From assembly GCA_020632885.1 (NCBI GenBank), contig JACKEQ010000014.1, positions 83,620-147,619 of the forward strand: a DNA stretch of 64,000 nt. Direction: 5' to 3'. Positions 43,748 through 54,900 of the stretch are shown here, in pieces (the stretch's first letter is position 1; every line of letters starts with the position of its first letter). The stretch is from Alphaproteobacteria bacterium (GTDB lineage: Bacteria > Myxococcota_A > UBA796 > GCA-2862545). The translations under genes were made by a program, and so were the position numbers. The notes under the pieces were generated by a model. It saw only the letters and a list, made by a program, of their open reading frames with translations. It did no database searches and was not told the DNA's origin.

Positions 43748-44773
43748 TCACCACCAACCAGAGTCGTTCGTCTGGTTGTTGCCGCCGTTGTTGTTCCCGC
43801 CGTTGTTGTTCCCGCCGTTGTAGCCGGTGTCCATCTGGCCGTTGTTGTTCCCGGTGTTGTTGCCCGTGTTGTTCCCGGTGTTGTTGGGCGGGCAGTTCTG
43901 GCCGTTCTGGCAGGTGTTGTTGTTCCCGCCGTTGTAGCCGGTGTCCATCTGGCCGTTGTTGTTCCCGGTGTTGTTCCCGGTGTTGTTCGCGCAGTCGCCA
44001 CCGTCGTTGTTGTGCTGCGGGCAGTTCAGGTTCTCGGGACCCTGGCTGCCGTCGTCGCAGAACCCGTCGCCCACGTAGTCGGCGGGCACGCAGGCGCCGA
44101 CGCAGTCCGTCACACCCGGCGAGCCGTCCTGGGTCGTGCACCCCTGGGTGGTCCCGGGGTTGGTCGGGTTCGTCGGGTTCGTCGGGTTCGTCGGGTTCGT
44201 GGGCGTAGTGGTGCCGTTCGAGCCGCAGTCGCCGTTGTCGAAGGCGTGCTGGGCGCAGGTCAGGTTCGCCGTGCCGTTGGTGCCGTCGTCACAGTACCCG
44301 TCACCGAGGAACTCTGCGGGGACGCAGGTGCCCACGCAGTCCAGGATGCCCTGCGCGCCCTGGTCGGTGGTGCAGCCACCCGTCGTGCCGGGGCTCGTGG
44401 GGGGCTGGGTCGTGCCGGGGTCGGTGGTGCCCGTGTCGCCCGTGTCGCTGGTGTCGCTGGTGTTGCAGTCGCCGCCGTCCATCTGGTGGAGGGCGCAGTC
44501 GAGGTTGCCGCCGTCGACGTCGTCACAGAAGCCGTCACCGACCCACTCGGCGGGCACGCAGGTGCCATCGCAGTCCTGGACGCCTGACTCACCGTCCTCG
44601 GTCGTGCACGCGGACGGCGCAGTGGAGTTCGCACGGGTGCCTTCCTCGGTGGAGGGGCTCTCGTCGTCGGTCTCGGAGGACGTGGCGTCGTCCTGGAGGC
44701 CCATGGGCAGGAGCGTGGGGCGGCAACCGAAGAGAGCAGCACACAGCAGGACAGAACGAACGACGTTCGACAT
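43748..44773 (-). CDS. Lipoprotein with three Lin12/Notch-like repeats and Asn/Gly-rich tail
   Basis: The protein has 341 residues. MSNVVRSVLLCAALFGC is the signal with lipobox Cys. Three similar modules follow, each with DCxGxCVPAExxGDGxCDDG, then L-x-C-x-x-H-x-x-D-x-GDC, the Cys/Asp pattern of Lin12/Notch calcium-binding repeats. They are joined by Thr/Pro/Asn linkers, including a short tandem PTN array at about 44160-44200. The C-terminal 85 residues are mainly Asn and Gly and contain two copies of GQMDTGYNGGNNN. GAGG lies five bases before ATG 44773; an eight-T run on the coding strand lies further upstream (44793-44800). Surface location and calcium-stabilised disulfide modules are expected. 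Confidence 0.82.
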   Translation of the reverse strand: MSNVVRSVLLCAALFGCRPTLLPMGLQDDATSSETDDESPSTEEGTRANSTAPSACTTEDGESGVQDCDGTCVPAEWVGDGFCDDVDGGNLDCALHQMDGGDCNTSDTSDTGDTGTTDPGTTQPPTSPGTTGGCTTDQGAQGILDCVGTCVPAEFLGDGYCDDGTNGTANLTCAQHAFDNGDCGSNGTTTPTNPTNPTNPTNPTNPGTTQGCTTQDGSPGVTDCVGACVPADYVGDGFCDDGSQGPENLNCPQHNNDGGDCANNTGNNTGNNNGQMDTGYNGGNNNTCQNGQNCPPNNTGNNTGNNTGNNNGQMDTGYNGGNNNGGNNNGGNNQTNDSGWW

Positions 44774-44959
44774 GACAACCTCAACAGACAAGAAAAAAAA
44801 GGACAAAGGGCCCAACGGCCGACATCATGATGCGCACAACCCACGTACCCGGTCAACGATCTTTTTCGCGGGCGATCGCGATCGCCGAACGAAGGCCATC
44901 CACACGTTCGCCCAGCCCGGGCAGCGCGGATAGCCGAAGGGGCGACGCACGGAGCACGG
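44774..44959. other. Divergent intergenic region with palindromes
   Basis: No gene seen. It contains CATCATGATG (44823-44832) and the perfect 16-bp palindrome GGCGATCGCGATCGCC (44871-44886), just after a TTTTT run, upstream of the membrane protein gene at 44960. Either may bind a regulator; no -10/-35 pair stands out. Confidence 0.5.
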
Positions 44960-45361
44960 ATGCCCGCCTCGAAGCGCTTCTTCGCGACTCTCGCCGCCCT
45001 TCCGGCGGGCGGGCTGTCCCCGCTCTCCCGCTACACCGTGGCCAACGGCGTCCTGTACATGGTCATCGGGTCGGGCATGCTGCTCGGCCCGCGGTCGGTG
45101 CTCGGTCTGGTCCTCGCGGAGCCCGGCAGCGCGCGGCTGCTCGGCATGATGCTCACGATCATCGGGTGGTTCTACGTGATGGGAGGACGCACGGGGGCGG
45201 AGTCCTTCGCGCTCGCCACGGTCGTCGATCGGGCGCTCGTGCCCATCGTGCTCGGCGGGCTCGTGCTCACCGGGCAGGTCGCCGCGGGCGAGGTCGCCGC
45301 GTTCGCCGTGCTCGACCCGCTGCTCGCGCTGGGCGCCTACTGGATCTGGCGCCGCGGCTGA
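44960..45361 (+). CDS. Small four-helix membrane protein
   Basis: The protein has 133 residues with about four hydrophobic helices (roughly 27-47, 58-78, 86-105 and 108-128) and a positively charged N-terminus. No known motif is visible. CGGAGCACGG before the ATG is a weak ribosome site. It stands alone, convergent with the CDF transporter gene at a three-base gap. The call rests on the clear hydrophobic pattern and on open frame with good codon bias; function unknown. Confidence 0.65.
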   Translation: MPASKRFFATLAALPAGGLSPLSRYTVANGVLYMVIGSGMLLGPRSVLGLVLAEPGSARLLGMMLTIIGWFYVMGGRTGAESFALATVVDRALVPIVLGGLVLTGQVAAGEVAAFAVLDPLLALGAYWIWRRG

Positions 45362-45364
45362 CGC

Positions 45365-46288
45365 TCAGGACGGGCAGTCCGACCACGGGCAGTCGGCGTC
45401 CACCGCGAGCTCCAGCGTGACGTGGTCGATCCCCTCCTGCTCGAGGGCCTGACGCACACGGTCGCGCAGCGCCAGCGCCTCCCGCAGGTCCTCCCCCTCC
45501 ACGAGGAGCTGCCCGGTCAGCACGTGGTGCTCGCCCTCCTGAGACCACACGTGGACGTGGCGCAGCTCGCGCACCCCCGCCACGGAGCGGGCGCGGGCGC
45601 GGAGGGCGTCGAGATCCACCTCCCCGGGCACGGCCTGCAGGAAGACGTCCACCGTGCGGAGCAGGTTCCGGAAGGCGTTCACGCCGATCCACACCGCGAT
45701 CAGCACGCTCAGCAGGGGGTCGAGGACGGGGACGTGCGCGAACAGCATCACGACGCTCACCACGAGCACGGCCAGCCAGCCGAGCACGTCCTCGAGGAGG
45801 TGCCAGGTGATGACGCGCTCGTTCAGCGTGGACCCGGACCGGAGCCGCCAGACGGCTGCGCCGTTCACCGCCACGCCCAGCACCGCCAGGGCGAGCATGC
45901 CGCGTGCGTCCGGGACGGGAGGGTCGAACAGGCGGGGCACGCTCTCCACGAGCACGAGCACGGACCCCACCAGCAGGACCACGACGTTCACGAGCGCCCC
46001 GACCAGCGACAGCCGGCGGAACCCGTACGTGTAGGCCTTCGTGGGCCGTCGCCCGCTCACGCCCTCCATGCCCCACGCGAAGGCCAGAGCCAGGCTGTCA
46101 CCCAGGTCGTGCACCGCATCGGCGGCGATCGCGGTGCTGTTCGTGAGCCACGCGCCCACCAGCTCGATGAGCGTGAACGACAGGTTCAGGGCGAACGCCA
46201 CCCCGATCCGCCCGGATGCGTGGTGGTGGTGGTGCAGGCCGTGCCCATGACCGTGATCGTGGTCGTGCCCGTCGTGTTCGTGGCTCAT
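45365..46288 (-). CDS. Cation diffusion facilitator (Zn2+/Cd2+/Co2+ exporter)
   Basis: The protein has 307 residues. The N-terminus is His/Asp-rich (a run of HDHGHGHGLHHHHH), followed by six membrane helices. TAIAADAVHDLGDSLALA holds the H-D-x-x-D zinc site of helix 2, and ITWHLLEDVLGWLAV in helix 5 has the matching H-x-x-x-D. A cytoplasmic C-terminal domain (about 215-307) ends ADCPWSDCPS. These are features of zinc-exporting CDF proteins of the ZitB/CzcD group. ATG 46288 overlaps the stop of the ArsR gene, so repressor and pump form an operon controlled from the palindrome at 46596-46611. Confidence 0.93.
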   Translation of the reverse strand: MSHEHDGHDHDHGHGHGLHHHHHASGRIGVAFALNLSFTLIELVGAWLTNSTAIAADAVHDLGDSLALAFAWGMEGVSGRRPTKAYTYGFRRLSLVGALVNVVVLLVGSVLVLVESVPRLFDPPVPDARGMLALAVLGVAVNGAAVWRLRSGSTLNERVITWHLLEDVLGWLAVLVVSVVMLFAHVPVLDPLLSVLIAVWIGVNAFRNLLRTVDVFLQAVPGEVDLDALRARARSVAGVRELRHVHVWSQEGEHHVLTGQLLVEGEDLREALALRDRVRQALEQEGIDHVTLELAVDADCPWSDCPS

Positions 46289-46578
46289 CCAGGCTCCACG
46301 ACGTGCGCGAGGGCATCACGCACGATGTGCGCGACGTGGGCGTCCGCGAGCCGGTAGAGGTGGCGGCGCCCCTCCCGTTCCCGCGTCACCAGGCGCGCCT
46401 CGCGGAGCGCCCGGAGCTGGTGGGACAGCAGCGTGCGCTCGACCCCCGTGTGCTCCACGAGATCCCCGACGGTGCGCGGCTCCTCCTCGATGAGCAGGGC
46501 GACCACGTGCACGCGGGCGGGATGAGAGAGCACGCCGAACAGGGACGCGGCGCGCTCCACGGGCTCCGGAAGGGTCAA
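46285..46578 (-). CDS. ArsR/SmtB-family metal-responsive repressor
   Basis: About 97 residues. RAASLFGVLSHPARVHVVALL begins the winged helix; GDLVEHTGVERTLLSHQLRALREARLV is the DNA-reading helix-turn-helix; HLYRLADAHVAHIVRDALAHV at the end carries the His/Asp spacing of the SmtB/CzrA alpha5 zinc site (Asp-x-His then His). The absence of Cys suggests zinc sensing rather than arsenic or cadmium. TTG 46578 is preferred because GGAGG lies five bases upstream; TTG 46590 and GTG 46611 are alternatives, the latter overlapping the operator. It should repress itself, the CDF gene and probably the divergent transporter. Confidence 0.87.
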   Translation of the reverse strand: MTLPEPVERAASLFGVLSHPARVHVVALLIEEEPRTVGDLVEHTGVERTLLSHQLRALREARLVTREREGRRHLYRLADAHVAHIVRDALAHVVEPG

Positions 46579-46595
46579 CGGCACCTCCAATCCAT

Positions 46596-46611
46596 GTGAA
46601 GATATCTTCAC
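46596..46611. promoter_or_regulatory. ArsR/SmtB-type operator palindrome
   Basis: GTGAAGATATCTTCAC is a perfect 16-bp palindrome with TGAA and TTCA half-sites six bases apart, the core of SmtB/CzrA operators. It lies between the divergent arsR and transporter genes. The embedded TATCTT reads the same on both strands and could be the -10 element of both promoters, so bound repressor would block both. Confidence 0.75.
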
Positions 46612-48033
46612 GTGACACGACCCACAAGCCAGGTGACGTTGACGCAACACCGATGCACCTGTGTCGTGGATGCGTCGGAGGAGAGCCTCCTGCTCCTGCT
46701 CGCCATCCTCGGCCTCCTCGTCGGGCCGACGCTCTACCTGGTCCCCCACTGGCGTACCTGGGACCGGCTGCTCGACGGGTTCGCCCTGGCGGCCGTGGGC
46801 GGGCTCGGCATGCTGCACCTCCTCCCGGAGGCGGTGGAGACGGGCGGATTGCTGGCCCTCGTGGCGGCGGCGGTCGGGCTGGTGCTCCCGGGCCTCCTCC
46901 ACGGGCTCCTGGGCTTCGGCCCGTGGGTCCTGCTCGCTGGGCTCGTGCTGCACGCTGGCGTCGAGTCCTCGGCCCTCACCGGCACCGATGCGCTCGGTGT
47001 GGCGGTCGTGCTCCACCGGGTCCCGGTGGGGCTCGCGGTGTTCGCCCTCTACCACGAGCACCCCCGCACACACGGGCTCGGCTGGGTGGCCATCGGCGCC
47101 CTGATCGCGGCCACGGCGGCAGGCGCGCTGCTCGGCGCACCGGTCCGTGGGGCGATCGATCCCACGGTGACGGCCGGACTGGACGCGCTGGTCGCCGGAA
47201 TGCTGCTCCACATCGTCTGGGACCACGGCACCGAGAGCCACGCGCACCACGGACACCACGACCACGACGAGCCCGACGGACACCACCACGATCACCACGC
47301 GCACGACGACCACGCGCACGACCACGAGGGCGCGCACGTGGCGGACGCCGGGGCCGCGCTGCTCGGACTGGCCACGGTGCTCGCCGTGGCCGGAGACCAC
47401 GAGGACGGCGCAGGTGTGCTCGCGGCCCTCGGCGATCTCCTCGGCGCCGTGGGCCCGGGCCTGGCGGTCGGGCTGCTCGTCCACACCCACGTCCCTGTCC
47501 GGCTGCGCGGGGCCTTCTGGGCGCTCCTCCTGGGGCTGCCCGTGCTGGGTCCCCTGGCCTTCGCGCCGGCCCTCGTGCTCGCCGCCCTCCCCGAGCCCCA
47601 CCCGCTCCACGAGCCGGCGGGCATCACGGGGTCCCTGCTCGGGGGTGCGGTGCTCGCGTCGCTGCTGGTGCCCGTCCTGCCCCTCCTGGCCGGCGTGCCC
47701 GCCCCGTTGCTCGTGGTTGCGTTCGCCCTCGCCGGCCTCCTGCCCCTCTGCTCGGCCTGGAGGCTGCCGCTGGCCGGGGTGCTCCTGGCGGGAGGGCTCC
47801 CGGGGCCCGCGGTGGCCGCAGCGACCGCGGCAGCCACCCCCGCTCACGTCGTGCTGGCGGGGCTCCTGGGGCTCGCGACCACGGCGATGCCCACCCTGAC
47901 GGCCCCCGTGCTCCCCGACCTCTGGCGCGACGTCGGGTTGCTCGGTGTGCTGGCGGCCAGCGTGCACGCCATGGTCGTGGTGGGCCCCCGCGGCCTGGTG
48001 TCCAGGATGGCACCCGGATTCCCGGCTCCATAG
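46612..48033 (+). CDS. His-rich metal transporter, ZIP-like N-terminal half
   Basis: Up to 473 residues with about 12 hydrophobic helices in two halves. In the first half LHRVPVGLAVFALYHEH resembles the H-x-x-P-E-G-x-A-V helix 4 of ZIP transporters, and AGMLLHIVWDHGTES resembles the following metal-binding helix. A cytoplasmic His/Asp-rich loop lies at about 203-240. The second half has no motif I recognise; a fusion with a permease-like unit is possible. The frame opens with GTG 46612, but this base adjoins the operator, so GTG 46633 or 46666 may be the true start. The operator, ArsR and the adjoining zur gene make zinc or another divalent metal the likely substrate; direction of transport is not certain. 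Confidence 0.72.
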   Translation: MTRPTSQVTLTQHRCTCVVDASEESLLLLLAILGLLVGPTLYLVPHWRTWDRLLDGFALAAVGGLGMLHLLPEAVETGGLLALVAAAVGLVLPGLLHGLLGFGPWVLLAGLVLHAGVESSALTGTDALGVAVVLHRVPVGLAVFALYHEHPRTHGLGWVAIGALIAATAAGALLGAPVRGAIDPTVTAGLDALVAGMLLHIVWDHGTESHAHHGHHDHDEPDGHHHDHHAHDDHAHDHEGAHVADAGAALLGLATVLAVAGDHEDGAGVLAALGDLLGAVGPGLAVGLLVHTHVPVRLRGAFWALLLGLPVLGPLAFAPALVLAALPEPHPLHEPAGITGSLLGGAVLASLLVPVLPLLAGVPAPLLVVAFALAGLLPLCSAWRLPLAGVLLAGGLPGPAVAAATAAATPAHVVLAGLLGLATTAMPTLTAPVLPDLWRDVGLLGVLAASVHAMVVVGPRGLVSRMAPGFPAP

Positions 48034-48042
48034 GTGGAAGAC

Positions 48043-48462
48043 ATGACCGACGAGGACCTCCGGGAGCGCATCCGCGCCGCAGGGCTCCGGGCCACACGCT
48101 CGCGGGTGACCGTGCTGCGCGTGCTCCACAGCCGCAGCGTGCCCACGAGCCACCCCGAGGTCCACGAGGCGCTCGGCGACGATGGCTGGGACCGGGCGAC
48201 CCTCTACCGCAACCTCGTCGACCTCACCGAGGCGGGCCTCCTCCGGCGTGTGGACGTCGGGGACCACGTCTGGCGCTTCGAGCTCGTGGACGTCCAGCAC
48301 GCGGACGACGCGCATCCACACTTCCTGTGCACGGCGTGCGGGGAGGTGAGCTGCCTCCCGGACATCCGGATGCCCACAGAGGGCGTTCCCCGCTCCATCG
48401 CGGCGGGTGACGTCACCATCCAGCTCCAGGGCCTGTGCGACGCCTGCTACACGGTGCCTTGA
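48043..48462 (+). CDS. zur: Fur-family repressor, probably Zur
   Basis: The protein has 139 residues. LRATRSRVTVLRVL and HPEVHEALG, then DRATLYRNLVDLTEAGLLRR form the Fur-type winged helix. The dimerisation domain has HPHFLCTACGEVSCLP and LQGLCDACYTVP, the two C-x-x-C structural zinc pairs, and an Asp/His cluster (DVQHADDAHPH) for the regulatory site. Neighbouring transporter and ZnuD-like receptor genes favour Zur over Fur. ATG 48043 is preferred to GTG 48034 because AGGTGG lies upstream of it. The transporter ends ten bases before. A dyad at 48481-48503, 18 bp downstream, is a plausible binding site. Confidence 0.85.
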   Translation: MTDEDLRERIRAAGLRATRSRVTVLRVLHSRSVPTSHPEVHEALGDDGWDRATLYRNLVDLTEAGLLRRVDVGDHVWRFELVDVQHADDAHPHFLCTACGEVSCLPDIRMPTEGVPRSIAAGDVTIQLQGLCDACYTVP

Positions 48463-48480
48463 CCGGGGGCCCGTGCCCCC

Positions 48481-48503
48481 TTATTGCAACAGAGATGCAT
48501 TTA
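48481..48503 (+). promoter_or_regulatory. Candidate Zur box in front of the TonB receptor
   Basis: An imperfect 23-bp dyad with TGCA half-sites: TTATTGCAAC, then a three-base centre, then GATGCATTTA. Matching symmetric bases include T, A, TGCA and C on each side. It overlaps ATG 48495, so either it blocks elongation, or the real start of the receptor is further downstream. AT-content here is much above background. Confidence 0.5.
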
Positions 48504-50873
48504 GACCGACCCACCCACGTCTACTGCTCGCGCCCGCGTGTGGTCGTGGCCGTCCTCCTGCTCGTGAGCACCCCGGCGCTGGCGTGCGACGAGCGCGTGT
48601 CGGGGCACGTGCACACGCTCGAGGACGAGCCCGTGGCGGGCGCGCGCGTGGAGATCGACGAGCACGTCGCCACCACGGCAGACGACGGGCGGTTCGTGAT
48701 GACGGGCGTGTGCCCGGGTCCCCACGAGATCCATGTCCACCACGTGGAGCTCATGCCGTGGTCGGGCACGGTCGTGGTCCCGACGGACCACCTCGACATC
48801 GAGCTCGTCGAGGACGCCGAGGTCGTCGTGGTGGAGGCGCCCGCGTTCTCGGCGCGCGACCCCCACTCCCGCACCACCGTGGAGGGCGTGGCCCTGGAGC
48901 GGCAGCGCGGTCGGGACCTCGGCGGGGTGCTCGAGGGCGTACCGGGCGTCACGCTGCTCACCACGTCCACCGGGGCCACGCGGCCGATGGTCCGCGGCAT
49001 GTACGGCAGGCGCCTCCTGCTGCTCCGCGACGGCATGCGCCACGAGAGCCAGCGGTGGGGTGACGACCACGCGCCGGAGGTGGACCCCTTCGCCATGGCG
49101 TCCGTGTCCGTCGTGCGCGGCGCGGCCGGTGTGCGCTACGGGCCCGATGCCGTCGGGGGTGTCGTCCTCATGGAGTCCCCCGCCCTCCGCCGGGAGCGCG
49201 GGGTGGAGGGGCGCGTCGACACGGTCGCGGGCAGCAACGGCGGTCGCGGAACCGTCGGTGGTCAGCTCGACCTGGCGGACGGCAACGGGCTCTCCGTGCG
49301 GCTCCAGGCCAACCACCAGAGCTCCGGGAGCCAGTCCGCCCCCGACTACGTGCTGGGGAACACCGCGAGCCGCGTGTCCAACGCAGCCGTCACGGTGGGC
49401 TGGCAGAAGGGTGACGTCGACCTGGAGGCCGGGCTCCGGCACCACGCCTACGCCGCCGGGATCTGCTACTGCGTCACCGCGTCGTCCGCCGAGGAGCTCC
49501 AGGCCGCCTTCGACGCCGATCGGCCCCTCAACGCGGACCTCTGGCACGCCGACCGGACCCTCGACCGGCCGCGCCAGGACGTCACCCACGACACCGTCTA
49601 CGCGCGCGGAGCCGTGTTCACCGGCCTCGGCACCCTGGAGGTGCGCGCGAACACGCAGATCAACCGGCGAAAGGAGTACGACCGCGCGCGGGAGACCATC
49701 GAGGACGCCCAGTTCGACTTCCTGCTGGCCACCCACACCCTCGACACCACCCTCCAGCACCGTCGGTTCCACCTCGGCTCCGGCACGGTCCAGGGCACCC
49801 TGGGCGCGACCGGCACGCTGCAGGAGAACGTCTACCGCGGCCTCCCGCTCGTCCCGAACCACCGGGCCTGGTCCTTCGGGGCCTTCCTGGCCGAGCGGCT
49901 GTCCCTCGGGCACGCCCTGATCGAGGCGGGCGCACGGGTGGACCATCAGGCCCGCGCGAGCTTCCTGACCCTCGAGGCCTGGCGCCGCCACACGGCCCGG
50001 GAGTCCATCGCGCCCGACGCCTGCACCACCACGACGGAAGCCGCGCGCTGCGAGAACGCCTGGACGGCGGGGTCGTTCACGCTCGGCGGGATCTGGCACG
50101 ACCCCGGCGAGCGGGTCGAGGCCCGCCTGGATCTCTCCTCGGCCACGCGCTTCCCGAACGGTGACGAGCTCTACCTCAACGGCGCCGCGCCCACCCAGCC
50201 CGTCTACGGGCTCGGCAGGCCGGACCTGAAGCCCGAGATCACCTGGGGCGCCTCGCCCACCGTGGCCCTCGCGCTCCCCGCCCTCCACGCGGAGGTCGGG
50301 GCCTACGTGAACCGGGTGGACGGGGCCATCGTGTTCGCGCCCCAGTACGCAGACGACGGCTCCCCCGCCGTGCAGGTCACCTCCCAGGGCGCCTTCCCCT
50401 CCTGGGCGTTCGAGCAGGTGGACGCCGTGTACGCCGGCCTGGACGGCCAGGTGGCCGTCCGTGTCGCGCGCGCACTCACCGTCACAGCCGCCGGTTCCCG
50501 CGTTCGGGCCCACCAGCGCGGCACCGGCGAGCTCGTGCCGTTCGTGCCGGCCGATCGGGGCACCGTGGGCCTCGAGGTCGCTCCGGCCGACCTGGGGTCC
50601 TTCGACGGGACGACCCTGGCCGTCGGCCTCACCGGCGTCGCCCGCCAGCGGCACACCTCCGCCGCCACCGACCTCGTGCCCGCGCCCGACGGCTATGCGC
50701 GGCTCGACGCGTCGATCGACGTCCCCGTCACCACCGGCGACCAGCAGATCCTGCTCGGGCTCGCCGGCACCAACCTGCTGAACGCGCACATCCGCTCCTA
50801 CACGAGCCTGCTGCGCGCCTACGCCGACGAGCCCGGCCGCGACGTGCGGTTCCGGGCGTCCCTGATCTTCTGA
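48495..50873 (+). CDS. TonB-dependent outer-membrane receptor, ZnuD-like
   Basis: The protein has 792 residues. The signal core VVVAVLLLVSTPALA lies at about 15-29. A carboxypeptidase-regulatory-like domain follows (VSGHVHTLEDEPVAGARVEI), then the plug: LEGVPGVTLLTT, RPMVRGMYGRRLLLLRDGMR, DDHAPEVDPFAMASVSVVRG and YGPDAVGGVVLMESP. The barrel ends LRASLIF-like with a terminal Phe. The D-H-A-P segment in the plug and neighbours suggest ZnuD-type zinc uptake. ICYCVTASS is an unusual C-x-C on a loop. Its start may be GTG near 48539 if the overlapping dyad is an operator. Energy would come from an ExbB/ExbD pair such as that at 2.3-3.3 kb. Confidence 0.9.
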   Translation: MHLDRPTHVYCSRPRVVVAVLLLVSTPALACDERVSGHVHTLEDEPVAGARVEIDEHVATTADDGRFVMTGVCPGPHEIHVHHVELMPWSGTVVVPTDHLDIELVEDAEVVVVEAPAFSARDPHSRTTVEGVALERQRGRDLGGVLEGVPGVTLLTTSTGATRPMVRGMYGRRLLLLRDGMRHESQRWGDDHAPEVDPFAMASVSVVRGAAGVRYGPDAVGGVVLMESPALRRERGVEGRVDTVAGSNGGRGTVGGQLDLADGNGLSVRLQANHQSSGSQSAPDYVLGNTASRVSNAAVTVGWQKGDVDLEAGLRHHAYAAGICYCVTASSAEELQAAFDADRPLNADLWHADRTLDRPRQDVTHDTVYARGAVFTGLGTLEVRANTQINRRKEYDRARETIEDAQFDFLLATHTLDTTLQHRRFHLGSGTVQGTLGATGTLQENVYRGLPLVPNHRAWSFGAFLAERLSLGHALIEAGARVDHQARASFLTLEAWRRHTARESIAPDACTTTTEAARCENAWTAGSFTLGGIWHDPGERVEARLDLSSATRFPNGDELYLNGAAPTQPVYGLGRPDLKPEITWGASPTVALALPALHAEVGAYVNRVDGAIVFAPQYADDGSPAVQVTSQGAFPSWAFEQVDAVYAGLDGQVAVRVARALTVTAAGSRVRAHQRGTGELVPFVPADRGTVGLEVAPADLGSFDGTTLAVGLTGVARQRHTSAATDLVPAPDGYARLDASIDVPVTTGDQQILLGLAGTNLLNAHIRSYTSLLRAYADEPGRDVRFRASLIF

Positions 50874-50888
50874 GCAACGGAGCCACCC

Positions 50889-51428
50889 ATGCGCAAGACC
50901 CTGTTCGTCGCCCTCCTCGCCCTCGCCGCCTGCAAGGGTGTCGAGACGCCGACCGAGGCGAACCCCGAGGAGGTCATCACCACGGTGGAGCTCACCATCG
51001 ACGGCACCGTCTACACGTGGTCCGACCCCGAGCAGGACGGTAGCCCCGAGGTCGATCCCATCGAGCTCCCCGGTGCGGGGAGCTGGTCGATCGGCGTCGC
51101 GTTCCTGAACGAGCAGTCGAACCCCGTCGAGGACATCACGGGCGAGGTGGAAGCGGAGTCCGACGAGCACCAGGTGTTCTTCGGGACCCCGAGCCCGCTG
51201 GGCTACACGTACGGTGACACGGACGCGAACGGCCTGCCCGTGGGGCTCACAGGCACGTTGGAGGCCAGCGGGGCCGGCAGCGTCGACCTCCGGGTCATGC
51301 TGCGCCACCTGCCGGCCGAGGGCGGTGTGCCCGTGAAGGTCGACGGTCTCGCGGACACCTTCGCCGACGGCGGGACCCTGCCCGGCGAGGCGGACGCCGA
51401 CGTGACCTTCCCTGTCACAGTGCTCTGA
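50889..51428 (+). CDS. Small lipoprotein linked to TonB receptors
   Basis: The protein has 179 residues. MRKTLFVALLALAACKG is the signal with lipobox Cys. A beta-sandwich-like region follows: EEVITTVELTIDGT, YTWSDPEQDGS, then FLNEQSNPVEDITGEVEAE and DEHQVFFG. The I-T-T-V, D-I-T-x-E and E-H-Q-x-F-F signature belongs to a widespread uncharacterised lipoprotein family found next to TonB receptors, mainly known in Bacteroidota. It begins 15 bp after the ZnuD-like receptor, so it may help capture the same ligand. A hairpin follows its stop. Confidence 0.8.
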   Translation: MRKTLFVALLALAACKGVETPTEANPEEVITTVELTIDGTVYTWSDPEQDGSPEVDPIELPGAGSWSIGVAFLNEQSNPVEDITGEVEAESDEHQVFFGTPSPLGYTYGDTDANGLPVGLTGTLEASGAGSVDLRVMLRHLPAEGGVPVKVDGLADTFADGGTLPGEADADVTFPVTVL

Positions 51429-51436
51429 CATCGGGC

Positions 51437-51458
51437 GGCCCGCCCGTATCGGCGGGCC
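51437..51458 (+). terminator. Hairpin after the zinc-receptor operon
   Basis: GGCCCGCC and GGCGGGCC form a perfect 8-bp stem around CGTATC, nine bases after the lipoprotein stop. There is no T run, so termination efficiency is uncertain. Confidence 0.5.
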
Positions 51459-51469
51459 CGGAGTCCCTG

Positions 51470-51475
51470 TATGCT
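51470..51475 (+). promoter_or_regulatory. -10-like hexamer TATGCT before the MopE-repeat gene
   Basis: TATGCT ends seven bases before ATG 51483, placing the expected transcription start at the ATG. If correct, the in-frame ATG at 51471 is excluded. TATGCT also occurs at 25182 upstream of the LamG lipoprotein gene. Confidence 0.4.
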
Positions 51476-51482
51476 CGGGGGG

Positions 51483-54872
<3,390 letters not shown>

Positions 54873-54877
54873 CGGGC

Positions 54878-54883
54878 TAGAAT
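54878..54883 (+). promoter_or_regulatory. -10-like hexamer TAGAAT before 54889/54901
   Basis: TAGAAT ends five bases before ATG 54889. Transcription would begin about there, leaving GGGAGG at 54891-54896 to serve ATG 54901. Confidence 0.4.
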
Positions 54884-54900
54884 CCAGCATGGGAGGCAGG

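Noticed and set aside
41679..43823. A 714-codon plus-strand frame overlapping the end of the coiled-coil gene
   Set aside because: Arg/Gly/Pro-rich frame-shifted shadow of the same gene with no recognisable motif.
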